DNA of 64,000 nt from Epiperipatus broadwayi (GCA_028023455.1 JAQFVV010006216.1:2146445-2210444); one strand, 5' to 3'. Positions 10,695 through 22,349 are shown, counted from the first letter of the stretch. Notes: a model not told the origin generated them from the sequence alone. Program-made: numbers and translations.

Positions 10695-12150
10695 TATTGT
10701 AAGAGATGGAAAATCCACCCATTCATTTTGTAGTGCCAGTATAGTTTAAAAAATCTCTTTGATTTAGTTTTTATTTGAGGATTTGTAAATAGGTTGTTAT
10801 TATTATTGTTGTTGTTAATTGTTTTATTGTTATTTAGTTCATGTTTATTTATTGTGATATGTGCTTTGTTTTATGATGATGAGATTTTAATAGCAATGAA
10901 TATATATAAATTTGTGGATGTGTGTATATAAAAAAATAATTATTAACAGTAGTATTTAAAGTGCTAAATATAATTAGATTGTACTATTATTTTTTATTTT
11001 AAATTATAAAAGATGTAATGATCTTATCATTCTGAGTGTTTATTTATGTCATTTATTTTGTAGATCATAAAAATGAATTTTTCAATGTAATATATATATA
11101 TTTGCAATTTATTTTTGTTTTATTTACAAAAATATTTTAAAATCAATAATCAACTGTGTTGAAGATTTTTCAATCTGCACGTGAATTACAACAATAGGCT
11201 AAAAGATTACTATGGAAACCTGGGACAATCACCATTATTAATTAATAATAAAACAGAGGAAGAAAGAAGTCAGAGCTTTATTTTGTTGACTGCCAAATTC
11301 TTCTTGTAGATCTCACTATAATAATTCCTGGATTAAGATTTAACACTAAACATGATCTGCTAAGTACAATTGTGGTTATTCAAGGTATTTATTCCTGCCT
11401 TTCCTTTGCCTAACTTATTTCACCATTGGAATCTAGTAGAATATGTAGCCTGAAATTAAACCTGCATTCATAAATAGATTTCAGAAAATAGCTATTTATA
11501 TATTTTGTTTTAACTTCAAGTTTCTTTAATGATCCAAGTAATAGTTAACTTTAATTATTTATATAATTGAATATCAAAAGAATGGCCTGAATCAATTGTT
11601 CTAACAACAATAAAAAATTTTTATCAATTCATCTATAATATGTATACATATTATAAAGTCACTTCTAGCTACTTTGGGACGAAGAAATAAAAGGAAAATG
11701 CCTGAAATAATTGGTTGATTGGAAAAAGAAGAGACATTAAAAAAATTAAATGGTAATTAAAATTTGTCTTATTTTTTTTTTTGTTTTGTACATCTATTAT
11801 TTTTTTATAAGATGTTAAAAACATATCTTTATAAAAATGTATAAAAATATATATTTGTTTATTTATTTTAAAGAAATTTTATATCTTAAATTGTACAAAT
11901 ATGTTGTTAAATGCCAAGGTAAAATAATGATTGTAATAATAGATATATTTTTAGATATAGTATTTGATTTGCGTTTACATACATATATATTAAATAATAA
12001 ATGCCATGTATCAATTTAGATTGGAAAGCAATAAATTACACTTAATTGCATAGGGGTCGTATATAAGATATAAATTTTAATTGAATCATATTTACAAATT
12101 ATATCATTATTATATAGTTATTTTAATTCTTCAATTATTTTGATTGTATT
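10695..12150. other. AT-rich stretch, no gene recognised
   Basis: Includes (TTG)n/(TTA)n-like runs near 10797-10830 and a balanced-composition patch at 11160-11470 with no open frame. The 60-codon frame at 11837-12019 is almost pure Tyr, Ile, Leu and Lys and is treated as chance. Confidence 0.45.
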
Positions 12151-12167
12151 AATATATATATATATAT

Positions 12168-12200
12168 TGAAACGGAAATCTCCAATCCCTTTCCGTTTCA
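12168..12200. repeat. Perfect 11-bp hairpin beside a TA tract
   Basis: TGAAACGGAAA (12168-12178) is followed after an 11-base spacer by TTTCCGTTTCA (12190-12200), an exact inverted repeat. It starts directly after the (TA)n tract at 12152-12167. It may be the terminus of an inserted element (see the enclave at 12201-16168). Confidence 0.75.
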
Positions 12201-15200
12201 CCATCAAACCTAATGACACTCTCATCTGTGCTAAGTTCAAACCTATTTAAATGTTAATAAATATAAAATTCGTTCATGTCCGTATAAACAGTATTATATA
12301 TTTACGTGCGAACGAACGCTATAATTAGATAGGATTAGTAAAATTATAGCGTACTAAAGTTATTTAAAATTTCTAAAAATGGTTATTATATTATTTAAGT
12401 TAAGAGTAAATTATTAATTTTGTTGTTTAATATTGTAATTTCGTATGTGGATATATAATCTGTGCTATATAGAAGAAAGACATGATTTAAAATATGTAAA
12501 AGCCGTTATCTAAAAATACTATTAAATGTTTCTTTAAAATTGTTAAAAGATTTCTTGTTTTAAATATATTTCAGGGAAAAGTTTCTCGAAAATATATTTA
12601 AAAGCTATATCAAAATATGTTTGCAAATTATTTTTAATAAATATGTTAAAAATGTTTTCGTTTTAAAAAAAATGTTAAAAGGTTGTTTTTAAATAGAAAG
12701 AGTTTCTATTATATGTAAGATTAAAAATAAAAGCTGGTCAAGTAATTAAAAGATTTTTGATTGTAAACAAGTGTCATTAACGACCACACCTGGAATTCGT
12801 AAAAAGTAAAACTAGTTCAAAATTTACTAATTAAAATCTCCTTAGATAAGATTTAAGTTATTTTAAAATCTAAATTGGACAATTGTTTGCAACGAAAAAT
12901 CTTAATTATAATAATAACTTATGGAATGTTTCTAACATAAGTTATCGAAGATCTGAATTATAAATTGAAAAACACTTAATTAAATTCCTGAGTCTTGAGG
13001 CGGGAGATTCCGATAAGGAAAACATATAAATACTCTGTATTTTTAACAAGAGAGGACAGCCATATTGTTAGTGAGAGTTGTAGCCAGTAATTCACAATTG
13101 TTAATTTGAACATGTCCGGCTAAAAGCGGGCATCTTGTTGCTGTGACTCCGCGGGAGAACGGGGTTTCTCTCGTCGAAATGCCTAAACCACCATCATGCC
13201 GATAGAAGAGACGAGCCTAACATAATGGGAAAGATGATGCCGCCCAGTCAAACTAAACCAAACCAACAGCCAAGAACTTGCAGATAAATCATACCGGTAC
13301 CGTTTTATTTTTCAAACCGCAGAGCTCTGTGTAATTCTGTGTAATTCTAAATGTAATAATATCTATCTAAGTTAGCTAACTTTCCTTTTAAAATAATGAT
13401 AAAGCTAAATGTAATCAAAACGTAAAATCCATTTAATAGTTTAATATGTCAATTGCTATCCAAAATTTAATGTGTTAAAGTTTAAATAATCTGACTCATT
13501 TATATTTTCCTTTCATTTAAAGTGCATTATGTGTTTAGTTTAGTTATATCACTGCGGTTGTGTCTATATTTCTTTGTTTATTTTAAATGCTTATTATATT
13601 TTATATGCCAATATTTCGAAACAGTAAGCACTTAATTTCATGTATATTTTAAGAAGATATTATTTGAAAATCTTCGTGTAATTTATTTATAGCGTCAACT
13701 TTCTGCGCTGTTTCGAAATCCTTTTTTTTTATTATTTAAATGAGTTAATATGTGAAATGTGGCTCTTTTATAATCAAACAGTTAAAAACTTAACCTTATA
13801 AGTTTATTTAGAATTAAATTTAACATTGATCTTATTTATAAGTATATTTGACATTTAAATTCTTAAGTCCATAGAAATATACTTTCCCTCCTTAAATATT
13901 TATTATCTATAAGTAACTTAATAGATCGAACATGTCAAAGTACAGATGTAATAAGATTCCCTTTAGTAGCATAGACATTTATTATCAGGCTACGCAAGAG
14001 TTGGTCCCAATTTGATAGAGCTAATATGCTATTAACTCGTATTTCATAGTATGAAATATACTATTCTTTGCTTGGCGGATGTGATCTTATTTTATAAAAT
14101 TATTCTCGTTTTGCTGCTATACGTAATATACGTATCTTAAGATGGAGCCACGGCGTTGCCAGCACATCTTTTCTTCTATAGGGTAGAGCAGTAGCGAAGC
14201 CTGAGCCAAGGCCAGGTTAGCACGTAAGACCCCGCCATTCCTGAACACAATGTTCCTTTTCACGCAGCATTGCGATCGGTTGCAGGGTACCGGCGTTTGT
14301 CGCAAGAACCCTGAAGTTATTTCATCCTTCCGCAGAGCGACTTTTCCTATTATTGTTTACCTGTGCCATAGCGCATTGGTAAAATCTTATTTCAGCCAAC
14401 TCTCCCACCTTTATATAACACTTTCAGCATTCTGAAATTTTCTCTCGAAAGCCATGTTCGATCAATCATTACTTGAGCTGGTTTATGCGCTCGTTATTAA
14501 ATTATATATGGATATTTTAGTAAATAAATTCATGATCAAAGTTTAATATAATTATTTATATACCAGCCACAAATGCAATAGGATTTGGCTTATCGAGATT
14601 TATAGACATAACGTAGTGATTAATTATGTATCAATTGTAAACAATTCCTAAGATGGGCACATGTTAAACTCATCTATGAAATTTAATGATTACTTGTGGA
14701 AAGTGATTTTGAATTACCAAATGTTTGTACATTCTACGCTGAATACTATTGTAAATAAGTGATATATAGCTATGATTTGTAAATAAATATATAATTAATT
14801 TAATGTATTTCGTTCTCTGTCTCGTTATTGATTTAATTCAATCCAATTCTAATTACTATTTATAGTCTATATATGTAATAGACAGGGTATGAGCATGTGA
14901 AAACTATGCATTAAGTTAAATTAAATTTAGTGATATTTTAGTCAATTAAGAACCTCTCTTTTAATTATCAGAGTCTCATTGCTTCTCCGTGACCTATGTC
15001 GGCCGTGTGGAAAGAGATATACTACGTGTAATTTCAAGGTGGTCATTCGTAAGGTCGTGAGTCTTGGAATCCTGGTTTACGAGTTGAAGTGCGGTCGGAC
15101 TCGGGATGTTACAGTCCTAGTCTGGTCAGCTTCGGTCTCTTTTGCTTGGATTCTGAATTCTGTTACGCGAATGTACAAACTTGACTCACACACACCAATT

Positions 15201-16168
15201 TAAATAATATGAAATTGACATAGAAAATATTGTAGTAAACTCATGTATTTTTTTGGTTTTATATTTCCTTTTTGTATATGTCTTATGATATGTTATTTTA
15301 TGTATTTGGCTTTCTCTGAAAAATTCAAATAGAGAAAAGCAATTGTTCCAATATAATTGTACATATTTTTTTTTTGTAATTACTTTTCTAAAAACTAATT
15401 TTATTCTGTAGACTAAGAATGTTAATTGCTTGTGCAAAAATCTGATCAAAAGCAAAATGTTTGATAATGCTTTAATTAAACTGTTATCTTTTTAAAAATT
15501 CTTTTGAATTGATTTTGTGAGCAAGTGGTCTGAGTAATCAATAAGGAATGTTATAATCTAAATGATAAGATAAATTGAAAGGATTGGCTGATTCATGCTT
15601 CTCCGGGGGCTAGTGGGATTGATATAGTTTGATCAGGGCAGTGAGATTCAGTCTTTCGTTGGCAGCCATTCTGGGCAAGTCATTCTGTTCGTTGCTCCAG
15701 AATTCTCCAAGCGATCAGCTACTTTGAGAGTCATTTATGAATAGTACTATTAGTGGCATTCGTTAGAACAAATCTTTTATACAGTTCTTTTAAGAACTCT
15801 TGTCTTTGTGGATTTGAATAACTATTGGAGACAGCCTATGAAAATTTATTAAATAATCCTCGTTACTATTTAGATATATAAAAAAAGAGGATATGAAGCA
15901 ATATACTAGAGATTCCGGCAAAATGACCGTGGGGTAGACAACTAGTCAGTGCACCGCCCTTTCTCTGTCCTAAGCCGCCCAGATGTGACCACGCCAATTC
16001 CAACCGCCCAGGAGGATGACCAGTGCCGCCTTACTAAATGGAAGAAATCGTCACCACACAGCCAGTTAACTTGAAGCCCACTCAGCCCAGAGGAGAAGAA
16101 TGAAGACGCAGATATAAGTTTATTTTAAGATATTTATTAACATTGAAATAATTAACTTTTCTATTTCC
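12201..16168. other. G+C- and CpG-richer enclave of unknown nature, bracketed by TA tracts
   Basis: Between the TA tract at 12152 and that at 16177 the sequence has patches much richer in G, C and CpG than its surroundings: 13000-13330 (CTCCGCGGGAGAACGGGG), 14140-14460 (CCGGCGTTTGTCGC), 14980-15180 (TCGGCCGTGTGG) and 15590-16110 (CCGCCCAGG). 13020-13040 has a TATA-like AACATATAAATACTCTG upstream of a G+C patch, the layout of an LTR promoter. GTCGTGAGTCTTGGAATCCTGG near 15052 resembles a tRNA-type B box. A 61-codon frame (14250-14435) and a 74-codon frame (14979-15203) occur but show no recognisable domain. It may be an inserted element, a regulatory region or part of a non-coding transcript. 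No function is assigned. Confidence 0.35.
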
Positions 16169-16523
16169 GATTGGATATATATATATTTTTTTGTTATTAT
16201 TATTTATCATTTAAAAATGAGTCTCTCGCATATGTATAAATTTACGATTATTGCGGTCATAAATGGTAAAGCTTTTACTTAAATCCTTTGAGTGAATTTT
16301 TCTATTTCAAATTAGTATTTTCAACAAAGATGCATGTATATATATGTGTATGCGTACATACGCTTATTATATTCGGTAAATACGATATCTCATGCTGAAT
16401 ATCTAAAAATGTATTTAACCGGATATCCTTTTAAGTTTTTTTTTTTTTTTGTGACTGCTACACCTCACGATGAGTGTAAGAAGGGATTGATTTATTATAT
16501 ATTCCCTGCAAGCAAGTACTCAA

Positions 16524-17023
16524 NNNNNNNNNNNNNNNNNNNNNNNNNNNNNNNNNNNNNNNNNNNNNNNNNNNNNNNNNNNNNNNNNNNNNNNNNNNNN
16601 NNNNNNNNNNNNNNNNNNNNNNNNNNNNNNNNNNNNNNNNNNNNNNNNNNNNNNNNNNNNNNNNNNNNNNNNNNNNNNNNNNNNNNNNNNNNNNNNNNNN
16701 NNNNNNNNNNNNNNNNNNNNNNNNNNNNNNNNNNNNNNNNNNNNNNNNNNNNNNNNNNNNNNNNNNNNNNNNNNNNNNNNNNNNNNNNNNNNNNNNNNNN
16801 NNNNNNNNNNNNNNNNNNNNNNNNNNNNNNNNNNNNNNNNNNNNNNNNNNNNNNNNNNNNNNNNNNNNNNNNNNNNNNNNNNNNNNNNNNNNNNNNNNNN
16901 NNNNNNNNNNNNNNNNNNNNNNNNNNNNNNNNNNNNNNNNNNNNNNNNNNNNNNNNNNNNNNNNNNNNNNNNNNNNNNNNNNNNNNNNNNNNNNNNNNNN
17001 NNNNNNNNNNNNNNNNNNNNNNN
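16524..17023. other. Assembly gap of exactly 500 N
   Basis: A run of 500 N. Its right edge falls on the second base of the 5' LTR of element B: the 3' LTR begins TGTAAGGTG and the sequence after the gap begins GTAAGGTG. The size is therefore probably arbitrary, and the left flank of element B is unknown. Confidence 0.99.
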
Positions 17024-17142
17024 GTAAGGTGATGCCCAATCCTTATAAAAAATAATAATAAGTAACTGATGTTTTAGGATAAAAATGTATAAAGATTAAA
17101 TGGGCAGCCAACTTTTAAAACCTAATTTTTTAAATATTTGGA

Positions 17143-17232
<90 letters not shown>

Positions 17233-19283
17233 AACATAACCATACATTCATGAAAGGAATGAACACATTTATTTTTTTATTAAAGGTAAAATAAAATATA
17301 TACATATACACATATATATACATGAATGTAGATTTTAAATCATGACATGACAAAATAGAAAAAAAATATTTGACATTAAATTCTAGTAACCATGTTTCTT
17401 TTGTTTAAAAGAGGAAAAAAAGAGTAAACCTTTGTTGATTTTGGGAACGTCAAAAAATATCTAAGCAACAGATTTTTGTTTTAGTTGTTGTTGGTTTTTC
17501 TTGTTCAAATGAAGTGCATGAAAGTAAAGTTGTAAAGAATATTTTAATTATTATATTAGTTATTATGATTTCCTTTCTTTATTAAAAATAAACTATTTAA
17601 TATTTGGAATTTTATTATTGATAAGTGTAAAATGTTTTAAAAAGGAAAAAAAAACATTATTTAATTGATGAACTTTCGTTCGTTCAAATAAATGCTAAGA
17701 GCATCATAGTTATTTATCATTGTTAAAAAATATAATTGCTATCAAATGTTTCTTGGATAAAATAAAATCAACTAATGATGAAATAGAACTTTATTAACAT
17801 TACTTTTAAAGTAAAATATTTATCAGGCATCTCATACATATATAAATAAAACTGCATAGAAATAGTGTTCGCCTTATATTATAACGTAAGCCTTGGAAAA
17901 GGATTCATATTTAATAATTTATATATTTGTAAATAATATCTAACAATGCACTTTTGCTAATTAAGTGTCGGGGGATTTTTCTATCCTCTTGGTGTCATTG
18001 ACGTGTGATGGAGGATCATATTTATTGGTATATATTATTTAAATCAACGTGGAAAGATCTTGATATGGAATGGAAATGCATGGCTTTAAAATCAAATGCC
18101 GAGGAATTCAATTTCATCATGGGAATTGTTAATGCTTAGAATGTCAACATGACTTAATATACATGAAGGAAAGAAAGACATTATCTGCTAAGAATACAGA
18201 AGCTGCTCTTGAAAATTTAACTTGCTATTGTTTTAAGGAATTCCAAAATTTCATTATATTTTATGTTTCAAATATTTTTTTAAATGTATACTGAGAGTTG
18301 GGTTGTGAATTTTTCTCACCCTTTTATTCAAGTGTAGCAAACATTTTTTTTTAAAAAAAAGAACCCATTTGTTTAGATTTTTATAGGGTGAGAGAGATGC
18401 ACAACTTAAACTATACATCAATATATTATATATGTTTGTAAATAAAATATTATCGTAATTGAAGATTTAAATTAAACTGGACAATGACTGAAACAAAAGG
18501 TGAGATTTTAAATATTTACATTTATTAGACAATTAATACATTAAAATCAAATTAATTAATAAGTAAATATATATAACATTTTCTTGTTTAAATGAATAAC
18601 TGTTTATGAATGAACTATACAAAACACAAATTAGCAATTCATGGACATAACCTTGAGGTACATTTAAAGGACATAAACAAAATGATAATCGTACATTAGT
18701 AATATAATTTTATATTTAAAATAATTAATACATTATTGTAAGTTATGCACTAAATTTTATAATTCTTATTTCAACCCATATTTTAATATTTAAATTACAG
18801 CTAGTCTTATTGTTGTAGAGATAAATTAATATTTTATAATAATCATGTATATATTCTGTTGATTTATAAATATTATAACTTTTAGCATGATCTGTTAATA
18901 AATATTTGTTGTTTGAAGTTAAAACCTTTGTTTCTCTGGTTTCTAGATTGTCAAGCATCATTCATACTTCACTCACCAGAATAGCTATTATACATGCATA
19001 CAGATTTTTAATTTATTATTAGCAATAGCCATTAAGGATCTATATAGTATCACATTATTGCCATCCTATTTAATTCCATCCTTGAGCAGAGTTAAAGGCA
19101 AATGTCTACACTGAGTTAGAACCCCGAGTAGTAATAGGATCTGTAAGTAGAGAAGGCTCTGGGTGTACTATCCTAAAAGGGTTTTACAGTCCGTTACATA
19201 TTTTGGCAACCCAAACATTTGGGGCATCAATTAATTAAATATCTCACCCTGTAGACTCCCGGTACATTTTATGGTCCGTTACA
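17024..19283 (+). repeat. 5' LTR of element B (first base lost in the gap)
   Basis: Matches 22997-25196 throughout. It begins with the second base of TGTAAGGTG and ends CCGTTACA at 19283. It contains a 77-bp TA tract that the 3' LTR lacks. Other differences are scattered, for example CGTCAAAA here against CGTGGAAA in the 3' copy near 17448, and the 3-prime-most segment repeats a GTCCGTTACATATTTTGGC word at 19189. LTRs of this length (about 2.2 kb) are unusually long for Ty3-type elements. Confidence 0.92.
17146..17222. repeat. (TA)n microsatellite inside the 5' LTR
   Basis: About 77 bp of pure TA followed by CACACACA. In the 3' LTR the same place (23119-23145) reads ACATATACACATATATATACA, so the expansion occurred after insertion. 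Confidence 0.97.
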
Positions 19284-19620
19284 TATTTTGGCGCACAACG
19301 TTTTGGGCCTGAAAATGTAAGTTCACCACAGATACAAACTACATACTGTTACATTTTTGATACCATCAACAGTGAAGCCTGTACACTGGCATATATAGAC
19401 TTAATGAAAGTTGATTATCATGTCGCATTCATAATAGCCAATTATTAAATTCATTCTAGTTGGTAGTCTGTTACATTTTTGGCATGCAATGTGGTAACCT
19501 TGAATACTTAGATTCACTGCATGTGAAAAGTTTTGTCTATTATATTTTGATACACAATGTGTTGAGCTTTAAAAAGTTGGGTCTATCATATGTTACTGTA
19601 TATTTTTAGTGTGACATAAA
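19184..19620 (+). repeat. Array of PBS-like modules across the LTR end and leader
   Basis: A module of the form GT-CTGTTACAT-TTTTGGC-CACAA-GTTTTGGG recurs at about 19189 (GTCCGTTACATATTTTGGCA), 19274 (GTCCGTTACATATTTTGGCG), 19346 (CTGTTACATTTTTGATACC), 19466 (GTCTGTTACATTTTTGGCAT) and 19534 (GTCTATTATATTTTGATAC). Each is followed by a G-rich word and then a region of 50-100 bp. The second copy spans the real LTR/PBS junction, so the others look like degraded copies of that junction. Confidence 0.6.
19289..19306 (+). promoter_or_regulatory. Primer-binding-site candidate of element B
   Basis: TGGCGCACAACGTTTTGG starts five bases after the LTR end. TGG complements the CCA end of a tRNA and the position is where a PBS is expected. 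The priming tRNA was not identified. Confidence 0.6.
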
Positions 19621-20176
19621 TTGAATTTATGAGAAATTGTCCATAATTTCAATATAACCTGATTTATCATATTTTAGTTAGTCAGTTAATAAACTATAAA
19701 TTACATAACCCTATGGATTAAATGGTGTGGCAATTTAGTGGTATAGTTAATTTAGTCAATAAACAATAAGTTCAAATAACTCTGAGTGAAGGTATGAATT
19801 GATAAATAGAGGCCAAAACTAAATAGATGATCAAGAATCTAATAAGAGTAGGCAAATGAAGCAGATAAGGGGAAAATATATAAAACCAGCATTAATACCA
19901 ATGATATGTAAAATACTTAAGGTAACCAAAATCACATGAGATGACACAAGTTGGTAGAAGATCCTATGACATATTATAGAATATTATATAAAAAGAAATA
20001 ATTTTGCCATAGAGTAGATATTTTAAAGAAAAGTGTTAGTTTATTTTGTATGTTTCTCAGAAGTGGGAGATATTTGTCAAGTATGAGTAAAGAATTATAT
20101 GTAAAGCGACAGGATGTTAGTGGCAATGAAGCTGAGCATGATCCTAATATGGAACAAGTAGGATCAGTAGACATAA

Positions 20177-21751
20177 ATGTCTGGGGGGTCAATGGTTGGA
20201 GCTGAGCATTCTTTCTCAATGCAAGAGGAAAAACAAATGATATCTCAAATTCAAGGAGACTCTAATGAACAGTCTGCTCAATCACCTGGAATTGGACTAA
20301 CCCAGGTTACAGAAAATAGTGGAGCCATGATGCAGATGCTCCAAACATTATTGGATCGAATGGATAATATGGCAACCAAGGCTGATATAAGCAATATGAG
20401 TGGTCGGATGGATGACATGAATGGTCGGATGGATGCCATGCAAGCTGATATGTGTGGTCGGATAGATAGCATAAGTGGTCAGATAGATATAGTCAAGGCT
20501 GACATGAATGGTCGGATGGATAGCATAAGTGGTCAGATAGATATAGTCAAGGCTGACATGAATGGTCGGATGGATAGCATGAGTGGTCAGATAGATACAA
20601 TCAAGGCTGAAATAAGCAACATGGTAACTAAGGCTGATATTGACAAATTGGATGAGGAGGTTAAGAAAAGAATTAGTGGCATTGAAATGAAAGTTTCTAC
20701 AGCCATGGAGCAGTTATCTTCAGAGATGAATGAAGTGCATAACAGTAGTATGGAATTAAAGCGAAATGTAGAAGAGATGAGAATAAATATAGATGAAGTG
20801 AATTTGCAGTGTCAAGAGCAGTATACTGAATTTAAGGAAAGTATTACCACTCAAATTGAGAATAAAGTTAAGGAAGTTCACCAAGCCCAGGAATCCACTA
20901 AGATAGAGGATATAAAGTTTACTATGGTAACTAAAACTGATATTGATGATTTGGAGATCAAAATAAATAGTAATTTGGAAGCAAAGATAATGTGTATAAA
21001 AGAAAATATAGATAGGATAGAATCTAAAACTTATGATATTAATAATAGGATAGATAGTATGAGCTGTGATATTAATGATATTAAAAAAACATCTAGTTTT
21101 ATTTTTGAATCCAATCGAAGTATAGATAGTATGAGCTGTGATATTAATGATATAAAAAAAACATCTAGTTTTATTTTTGAATCCAATCGAAGTACTAAAT
21201 ATTCTGTTACTATGGAAACTTCTCTTGTACATGAATGTCCTGCTACATGGACTCGGAAAGTATCTGAAGACATAATAGAAAATCATTCCAGCAATTTTAA
21301 GTTGGGAGGAGTGATCCCAAAAACATTTTGGAATGATGCTGATTCAATCCTTCCCATGAAGAGTATGAGAATGAATATGTTAGATGATCAAGCAGAACAA
21401 GTTAATGTGAGCATCCAATGTTCAAAACATAAAGTTTGTTCTAAATACAAGCTCCATGAACATAGTAGCAAAATCCAAGAAAGGCTATTATATGCTCAAA
21501 GGCTTTTCACAAAAGAAAATTGTCCCATTATTGAAGCCAACTTTGAAAGGACAAATGAAGTCGATACACTTGTTCATCTTGAATGTGTATTATGGCATAA
21601 CAAGTCTCTTCATAACCAGGAAGATGACCAAGTCATAGACAGTTGCCAGATGTTACTGGAGTTATTGGAGTCAACTATACTCCCTACAAAGAGACAGAAA
21701 GGTCCCAGATTCCATAAGCTTTGCAACACTTATGAAGGTCCCTTCGCATGA
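20177..21751 (+). CDS. gag: Gag-like coiled-coil protein of element B, 524 aa, with integrase-like tail
   Basis: A 524-codon open frame, the longest in the window. Residues about 50-150 are built of short repeats around GRMDSISGQIDIVKADMN (54-bp period at 20477, 20531 and 20585, preceded by 21-bp units). Residues 150-290 are a long coiled coil with heptad spacing, and residues 290-340 hold a 24-residue duplication (72-bp units at 21053 and 21125). No capsid motif or Cys-His zinc knuckle was found. The last residues, FHKLCNTYEGPFA, resemble the integrase C-terminal region of element C (FQKFLNLYEGPYEI), so the frame appears to run over a deletion junction. Related Gag proteins form the particle. 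A frame starting at ATG 20083 ends at 20206 just past G6 at 20183-20188; the true start may lie there, with the G run as a frameshift. It stayed open while pol was lost, suggesting either recent deletion or selection. Confidence 0.72.
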   Translation: MSGGSMVGAEHSFSMQEEKQMISQIQGDSNEQSAQSPGIGLTQVTENSGAMMQMLQTLLDRMDNMATKADISNMSGRMDDMNGRMDAMQADMCGRIDSISGQIDIVKADMNGRMDSISGQIDIVKADMNGRMDSMSGQIDTIKAEISNMVTKADIDKLDEEVKKRISGIEMKVSTAMEQLSSEMNEVHNSSMELKRNVEEMRINIDEVNLQCQEQYTEFKESITTQIENKVKEVHQAQESTKIEDIKFTMVTKTDIDDLEIKINSNLEAKIMCIKENIDRIESKTYDINNRIDSMSCDINDIKKTSSFIFESNRSIDSMSCDINDIKKTSSFIFESNRSTKYSVTMETSLVHECPATWTRKVSEDIIENHSSNFKLGGVIPKTFWNDADSILPMKSMRMNMLDDQAEQVNVSIQCSKHKVCSKYKLHEHSSKIQERLLYAQRLFTKENCPIIEANFERTNEVDTLVHLECVLWHNKSLHNQEDDQVIDSCQMLLELLESTILPTKRQKGPRFHKLCNTYEGPFA

Positions 21752-21836
21752 TTGCAACCCTGGAACATAAAAATGGACTTTCTTAATTATTGAACCCTGT
21801 AAATAATGTTAAGTGAGTATATATTTATAAAAAAAA

Positions 21837-22349
21837 ATGTTAAGTTTACTTTTGACTATTAAATCTTATAAAAATAATAGGGGGTGGGTGAAGCAGACAG
21901 AATGGGTAGTGAATTACATAAATTGGGGTGCAAATGAATCTACTGGATTTGCACCCATCCAACTACATTTTAACCAACCTATTCCTTCATTATTTGTGAA
22001 ATACCAACCTCCAATTGAATGTCATCACTATGACATAGAAACTAAAATTCAAATGGCTCAACAACAGTTAATTAATAAATCCAATTTTAGAAATAAGAAG
22101 GGAAAGGAAAGCAGACATCACTTTAAGATTGGAGACAAGGTTTTTGTGAAAACACATAACCCAAGTAAACCAATGGATAATGTTTATCATAAATTTTGTC
22201 AACAATATGCTGGATCATATGCTATTGTGAAACAAGCTGGCCCAAATGCATTTTGGTTAAATATTGATGGAGAGATAAAAGGAACTTATAATGCTCGGAT
22301 ATTAAAGCCATACAGTGGTTGTCAAGAACTGCCATGTACAGAAGCTTAG
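21837..22349 (+). pseudogene. pol: Integrase C-terminal fragment of element B
   Basis: A 170-codon frame that contains the end of a Ty3-type integrase. The start NYINWGANESTGFAPIQLHF matches the family pattern N.T.H.STG..P..L.FG; it continues with a basic segment (FRNKKGKESRHHFKIGDKVF, where FKIGDKVFV is the usual hallmark) and FCQQYAGSYAIVKQ and ARILKPYSG, the SH3-like C-terminal fold. The same region is present in element C at 34756-35198. The zinc domain and D,D,E core that should precede it are missing. Start Met 21837 is arbitrary and lies in the junction. It is a relic; no independent function is implied. Confidence 0.8.

Noticed and set aside
14979-15203. tRNA gene or intact SINE
   Set aside because: A B-box-like word exists but no cloverleaf, proper A box or tail could be drawn.
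16334-17039. Long reading frames on both strands across 16334-17039
   Set aside because: They run through 500 N and are an artefact of translating the gap.
17096-17353. Frames of alternating Tyr and Ile
   Set aside because: They translate the (TA)n microsatellite inside the LTR.
20756-21286. 176-codon minus-strand frame opposite the element B gag
   Set aside because: Antisense shadow of the repeated coiled-coil frame; its repeats are the complement of the gag repeats.
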